Below are positions 12,601 to 18,600 of a stretch of 31,487 nucleotides of DNA, piece after piece. The stretch is from an uncultured Clostridia bacterium (lineage in GTDB: Bacteria; Bacillota; Clostridia; Oscillospirales; Ruminococcaceae): contig CANRHA010000002.1 of the NCBI GenBank assembly GCA_947630315.1, forward strand, positions 1 through 31,487. Direction: 5' to 3'. Numbering within the stretch: the stretch's first letter is position 1; every line of letters starts with the position of its first letter. The position numbers and the translations under genes are program-made. Below the pieces are notes generated by a model. It made no database searches. It saw only the letters and a program-made list of their open reading frames with translations, and had not been told where the DNA came from.

Positions 12601-15600
12601 CATGGCCTTCTACAAGGTCGTTGCCGGTGACGGTCTTTGAAACGCCGAAAGTAAAATCGACAGACGTGTAGCTGTATTCGTTAGTGTAATTTACTGTCGC
12701 GGTGTTGCCCGTGAAGTCGAGCGAATCTTCCCCAAAGGTTACGCTTTCGATCTCCAGCTTGCCGCCGGTATCCTTGATCTTTATAACAAGATTCGTTGCC
12801 TTGTCGGGCGTTGACTTGAAGCCGTATTTGGTAACGCCGTCGGCAGGGTCGCTGTCGGTGATGCTCTCGGAAATGGTGTAGGTATATGTTCCCACCTTAG
12901 TAAAGGTCAATTCTCCGAAGCTGCCGGAAAGGGTTTTGTCGGATTCCGAGGTCGCAGTAATCTCAACATCTTTGCCGCCTGATGCGCCGGTTACGGAGGG
13001 CTTACCAAGCGTAAATTCAAACGTATAGGTGTGATCTTCGGGCAGAGCGCTGCCGGTCAGTTCCTTGCTGAGATAGAGGGTGAGCTTTGCGTCGGCGGGG
13101 TCATATTTGTTCACAAACTCAACGGTGCCCTTGCTGAGGGTCTCGCCGGCCGCGGGCGTGGCGGAGTCTACGCCATCTACAGAATATTTCGACACCGAGA
13201 GAACGCCGTTTTTGTCCTCAACCGTGACAGTGACGGTGTGAGAATTTTTATCACAGCTGAACCCGGGCATATCCCCAATTCCGGTCTCGGTCAGGGTGTA
13301 GGTGTAAGTGCCGGCGTGGTTAAAGGTTATCGCCCCGAACGCGCCTGAGTCGGTGCTGTGGTCGGCTTTTGCCGCTACCGTAACGCTCGTCGTGGTGGTG
13401 GCGGGCATGGGAGCGTCGCCCTCAATCTTAAAGCTAAACGTGTTAGCTTTTTGAGGCAGGGAGGTATAGTCAATCCTCTTGCTGACATTGATCGTAAACT
13501 TTGTTACTGTGGGCGTGTAGGTGTTTTTGAGGGTCACGCTTGCGGGCGTAGTCGTGGCCGTGAGTTTGCCGTTTGCGTCCATTGTAATCGTGACTCCGAC
13601 CTTGTGCTCTTCACTGTCATAAACCACGCCGCCGATTTTTCCGTCCGTCTCCTTAATGGTGTAAGTGTAAGTCACCGAGCCGGCCGCATTGTTAAACAGC
13701 TCAATATAATCGAGGTCGCCGTATGTGCCTGTAAGCTCAACGCTGCCGGTGTTGGCGGTCTTTGTCAGGCCGGAGAAGCCCATGGTGCCGGCAAGGGAAA
13801 CATCTTTGGCACTTGCAGCCGTAGTTCCCGCGGAGCCTGTGCCGGTTATGACGGGATCACTTACTTCAAAATTAAAATCGAACGTTTTCGTGTTGTCGGT
13901 AAGGAGCGCGGTGTCGAAGTTTTTAATTACATTAACCGTCACTTTAGGCGCCGCGTTGTTTACAAATTTCGCCGTCGCTGTGTCGTCCGCGATTTCGATG
14001 TCGCTGATGTTGTCCGTCTTCGTCAGGACATACCCCGTCGTTTGGACCTCAGCAATATTGACCGTTGTTCCGACCGGAAGGTCTTGAATTGTGATGGTCT
14101 TTGATACGGCCACATCAGGCACAGTTCCTGCCGGAACGTTTACCGTCAGGGAGTATTCGTTGTCGGTGCCATGTGTTAGGGTCACGCCGCTTTCGGAGGT
14201 AGTGTATGAGTCGGCAAGGGTAATATCTGCGGGAGCAGTAAGCGTCAGGTTGAAGGTAAAGTCCGCCGCCGCCGTGCTGCCGTAAACCGTCTTTTTGATT
14301 GCAAGGTCGCCGGTCTGGAAATCGTCGGTAAATGTCACGGTTTCGACCTTGCCTGACGTGTCCGCTGCTTGAAGCGTATCGGTAATGGTTCCCGATGCAA
14401 TATCAGGCTTTGCCCCACTGTCGCCCTCTATTTCAGTGACTTTATAAAGCGTCGGCGCGCTCGTCTGAGTGACGGTATACGTGCAGCCCAAAGGCAGACC
14501 TTTTATGGTCGCAGTTTCGCCGTCTTTAAGGGTGAGCGTGGCTTTGTCGTCTTTTGTAAATTTGAGCTTTGGTGACTGCTCAACTCCGTTGATCTCATAC
14601 GCAAGCTCACATTCATAAGTCATCCCGGTTATTGCAATTTCATAGGTAAACTGTTCATCGCTAACTGTCGGGTTGTCCTTGGTAACTTTCTGCGTTATCG
14701 CAAGATCGGCCTCATTGTGCGTGTTGGTAAAGGTGATCGTTTTATTAGCGCCGGCGCTTTCCACCTTAAATGAGGCAGGGTTTGGATCACTTACTGCACC
14801 GCTGGTAATTTTCGATGTATACGCAGAATTATTTGTCTCCATGACGGTGACGGTTGCGCCCACGGGTATGTCGTAGATTATTGCGCTCTCTACGTTTTTG
14901 AGCTTAAACGTTCCGTTGTGACTTATTTCCTCTGAAGCCGAAGCCCCACCTTTTAATATATGGAAGGATTTCATGCCGGAGGCATCGGCAACACCGAGGG
15001 TAAATGTAAACTCATCGTTGGGGTTGGCGCTGCTTCCAACAACCTCTTTTTTGACGGTTACATAGCCGGTGTTCAGGGTGTTATTGATGGTGATTTTCTT
15101 CTGTTTGCCACTTTCTCTGAGGTCGGTGCTGTCGTCTGATTTTACTGTGATTTTGCGTACGCCATCGACTTCTTCATTTGCAACTTCAACATCAAATGTT
15201 TTGGCAACCTTATCATACACAATATAGCCGCGTTCATCTTCGGCCTTGACCGTTTCCGTAACCGTTATTGTATACTTGCCCGCGGCGTTGAAAGTTATGT
15301 TCTTGTTTTCGGGGAACATCGTGTCTTCGGCGGGGGTTGTAACGTTTACGGTCATGTCCGGGTTTTTGTTCTCAGCCGTTGGAAGGGCGTTTTTGTCCTC
15401 TATGGAGGGGTCAGGTACTACTGCTGGATCTGTTCCCGTATATTTAACCTCTACATGCGCGGTGAACGGATCGTTAAGAGCAACATCGGCAGTAACGCCT
15501 CCCGGCCTGCCCGCTACAGTTAGATTCTTATATACTTGAAGTATTTCGCTGAGAGGCATAGTTGCCTTAAAGCCGAGGCCGACGTACGAGTAATAGTTGC

Positions 15601-18600
15601 TGTCGGCGCCTATTGTGACGGCCTGGATATACTCGTGATTGTCGAGGTCGTTTTGCACGACTTCGATATAACTGTTTGCCGTGCCGTCGACGGTGACGAT
15701 ATTGTAATTATCGCTTGTCGGGTAGATGACATGAACCTGATATGTGCCGGTGGACAGTCCATCAAAGGTTACCTGGCCGTGTTCGTCGGTCGTAAATCTA
15801 TCTTCGGGCTTAATTAACTCTTGAATGCCGTCTTCGGTAGGACGTTGATCTATTTTCAGATTTGCCCATTTTTTATACTCTTCCGTAAAGTTGCCCTCTG
15901 TGTCTTTTGGATTAACTCCCGGATACTCTGTATTATAGTCTCCAACAAGACTGGAATCGGCCATACGTTCGTTAAGCGTTTCGTCGCTTAAAGTATGATA
16001 GAAACCTTCTGTAATTTCGTCATTACCGCCGGGCTGCATTTTAACTATTCTTACGGTTGCGTTCGGTATTGCCGTATCTTCCGTCAATGTGTCCTCGGGG
16101 CCGTACATGCCGTTGCCACTTGATTCGTCGGCAGACTCATAATCGGTAAATGACAGCTTGCCGTCGTTGTTGACGTCATGGAACAGAGTGAGGGTATAGT
16201 TAATCAGGTTGAGTATATTGGTGTATGTCCATTCGTTGCCGGTGCGCGCTATGCCGTACTTTGTTTTTGCGGCGTCTGCGCTCGCCGAACCCGAGCCGAG
16301 CGGATTTTCATAAACACGGTAAACTATATTGCCCTCGGTTTCAACCTTGTTCTTATCCTCGCTTAGCTTATATGTATACTTCGGCAGAATTTTATTTGTG
16401 TATATGCCGCCGCGCGCCTCCTCAACGGTTGCGTTCTCGACAACATAAACAACGTCGCATTCTGACTTGCCTCCTGTTGTTTTCTTATACCCGGGAAAGT
16501 TGATATCTATACCAACTATACCGCCGGTGCCGTTTATCAGAACGTCCTGAACGGTAACGTGTTTTCCGGGATTTGCAGCATTATACTTATCGACCGCGTT
16601 TTTGATCTCAGCTATCTGCGTATCGCTCGGGAAATTGGGATCATGCTGAATGGCAACGTAATCATTTTTTCCAGAGGGCGTTTCATCTCTAACGCCAGAC
16701 TCGGTGCAGCCGTATTTTGCTGTATAAGCAGCCTGATCATACTGTACTTCTTTAACTGTCTTAGATGCTTCATCGTACTCGGTGACGGTTACGATTTTTT
16801 GACCCTCGGAATTTTCCTTTCCTTCATTTTTAAAGAACTCCTCAATAGTAGTTCTTACGCCTTCTTTCATGCCGACAATGGTGAAGCTTGCCTCGAGGGT
16901 CGAGCTTTTCAGGTATGACGGCTCCCATTTTTTGGTAATCGTCAGGGCCTGATCCACCGCCTCGGCAATATAGCCCACCTGCCCGGCGTAAACCTCCTTG
17001 AGGTAAACGTTCGTGGTTCCGCGCGCATCTTCGATATACTTAGGCACATTAACTGTCTGCTTGCTTACGCTCGGTACGCTTTCGCTGCGGATTTGCTGTC
17101 CTATAAACTCGGAATACGACTGCGTGGTGGAATGGTCTGATTTAATTTTTGAATCAACCGTAGTGACCTTATGAGTAATGGCGCCGCTGAGGTTTTCGTT
17201 GTAGTAAACGTAGATTTGAACGGGGTAGGTGCCGTCTGTATTAAGATCATCAGTGCCGAACGCCGTAAGATCGACAGGGATAGAATAGTAGCCGTCGGTG
17301 TCGGTCTTGGCTTCGTAGTGGACCCAACGTTGGCCCGATATTAGCTTGTCGTTGCTCGGATCATTCTTCTTGGATTTATCGCCATACTCTGCGACAATTA
17401 TTGCGCCCTCGAGCTCGTGGTCGTTGGTCATGCGGTCATACTTGCCCGTCACGGTTCCAGGCTCAGGGGTATCAAGAAATACAAAGCCGGTTATGATCTT
17501 TCGGTTGGCAAAGTGGTAAAGCGTGAGAGTGCCGAGCTCTTTCGTATTAGGGGATATAACGTGAGTCCAGACGTCAAAAATGCCGTGATCAGAACCAACA
17601 CCTGTATTATCCCCCTGCTTCTCAGCGCTGTTACCTGCGGAATCTTTTTCATTTTTAAATTTACCTGCCACTTTTGTAGGCGATGCACTGTCTGAATATG
17701 AAGCTATGCCGTCAATGCTCTTGTTCTCAAAAACAGCATTGCTGTCAACCCACTTTTTGTTTAACCATGAATTTCCGCCATGTCCATTTGTTCCCTGACC
17801 AGCCTCATAATTAGCCATATTGCTCGGAAGATTCCACACCCACGCAATGTTGACATTAGCCTGGCCGTTGAAAGTAGTTGCATAATCCCTCAAAAGGCTC
17901 TTATCTTCGTTATTGTAATAAAGGTTTGAGCGCACAGCCGTTTCGCCGATGACAGAGTTTACATTATATGCGCTTCCAGTTTTAACTGAATCAACAATTT
18001 CATCGGCGTTCATAAGCCAAACGGCAAGGCCGTTGGGAATAGATTCCGCGTCCGAAATCGGGAAGTGAACCTCGCCCGCCTTTGCCTCGGCATAAACTTT
18101 GCCGCGCCCGGTATCGCCAAAATATTGGCCGACAGGCAGAATGCGGCCCCACTGATCGCGGCCGTTCCAGTAAATGCGGTCGGTCTGGCCCTCAACCGCA
18201 GCGTTTCCGAGCATGATTTTACCAAGGCACTTGAATTGAAAGTCAGTCTTGCTTCCGATTATATCTGCTCCATTGGGGTTGGCATTTGTAAGACCAAGAG
18301 CATCAAGCATCTCTTGTTTATCAAGCTTTTCATAGCCGATAACTTTTTCTACTGTTTGGGCTGATGTGTTGATTGGGTGCATATCATATTCTGTTTTACC
18401 GTTAACATCCTTTGTAACAGTAGAATAGATATTATACCATGTATTATCTGTTGTATTATAATAAATAAAATTGATGTGTTTACCATTATCGGAATCTTCC
18501 CATTTGGCGCTCAGACAAATCTCCTCATCATGGTCTTCGCCGGTTGCCTCATGTTCTTCATAACCGACTTCATTACCGTTTTCACCGTGATAATATCTGG

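Larger units (their letters stand above)
5145..13955 (-). repeat. Array of about twenty FctA-type isopeptide-linkage modules (within the giant CDS)
   Basis: Modules of roughly 135-190 residues repeat the layout 'xLxxSKTLTGxxLPxGHxYxFxF', 'LTFTKAGTYTYTVSE', 'xxVTVxVKDxGGKLxI' and 'xxTFxNTYDPxD'. This matches the streptococcal FctA/pilin isopeptide-linkage family, in which Lys and Asn are joined with a catalytic Glu. Counting by eye gives about twenty. One (about 5985-6540) is divergent and may be Cna-B-like. Modules at about 12680-13100 and 12250-12680 closely match those at 10050-10470 and 9620-10045. Confidence 0.75.
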
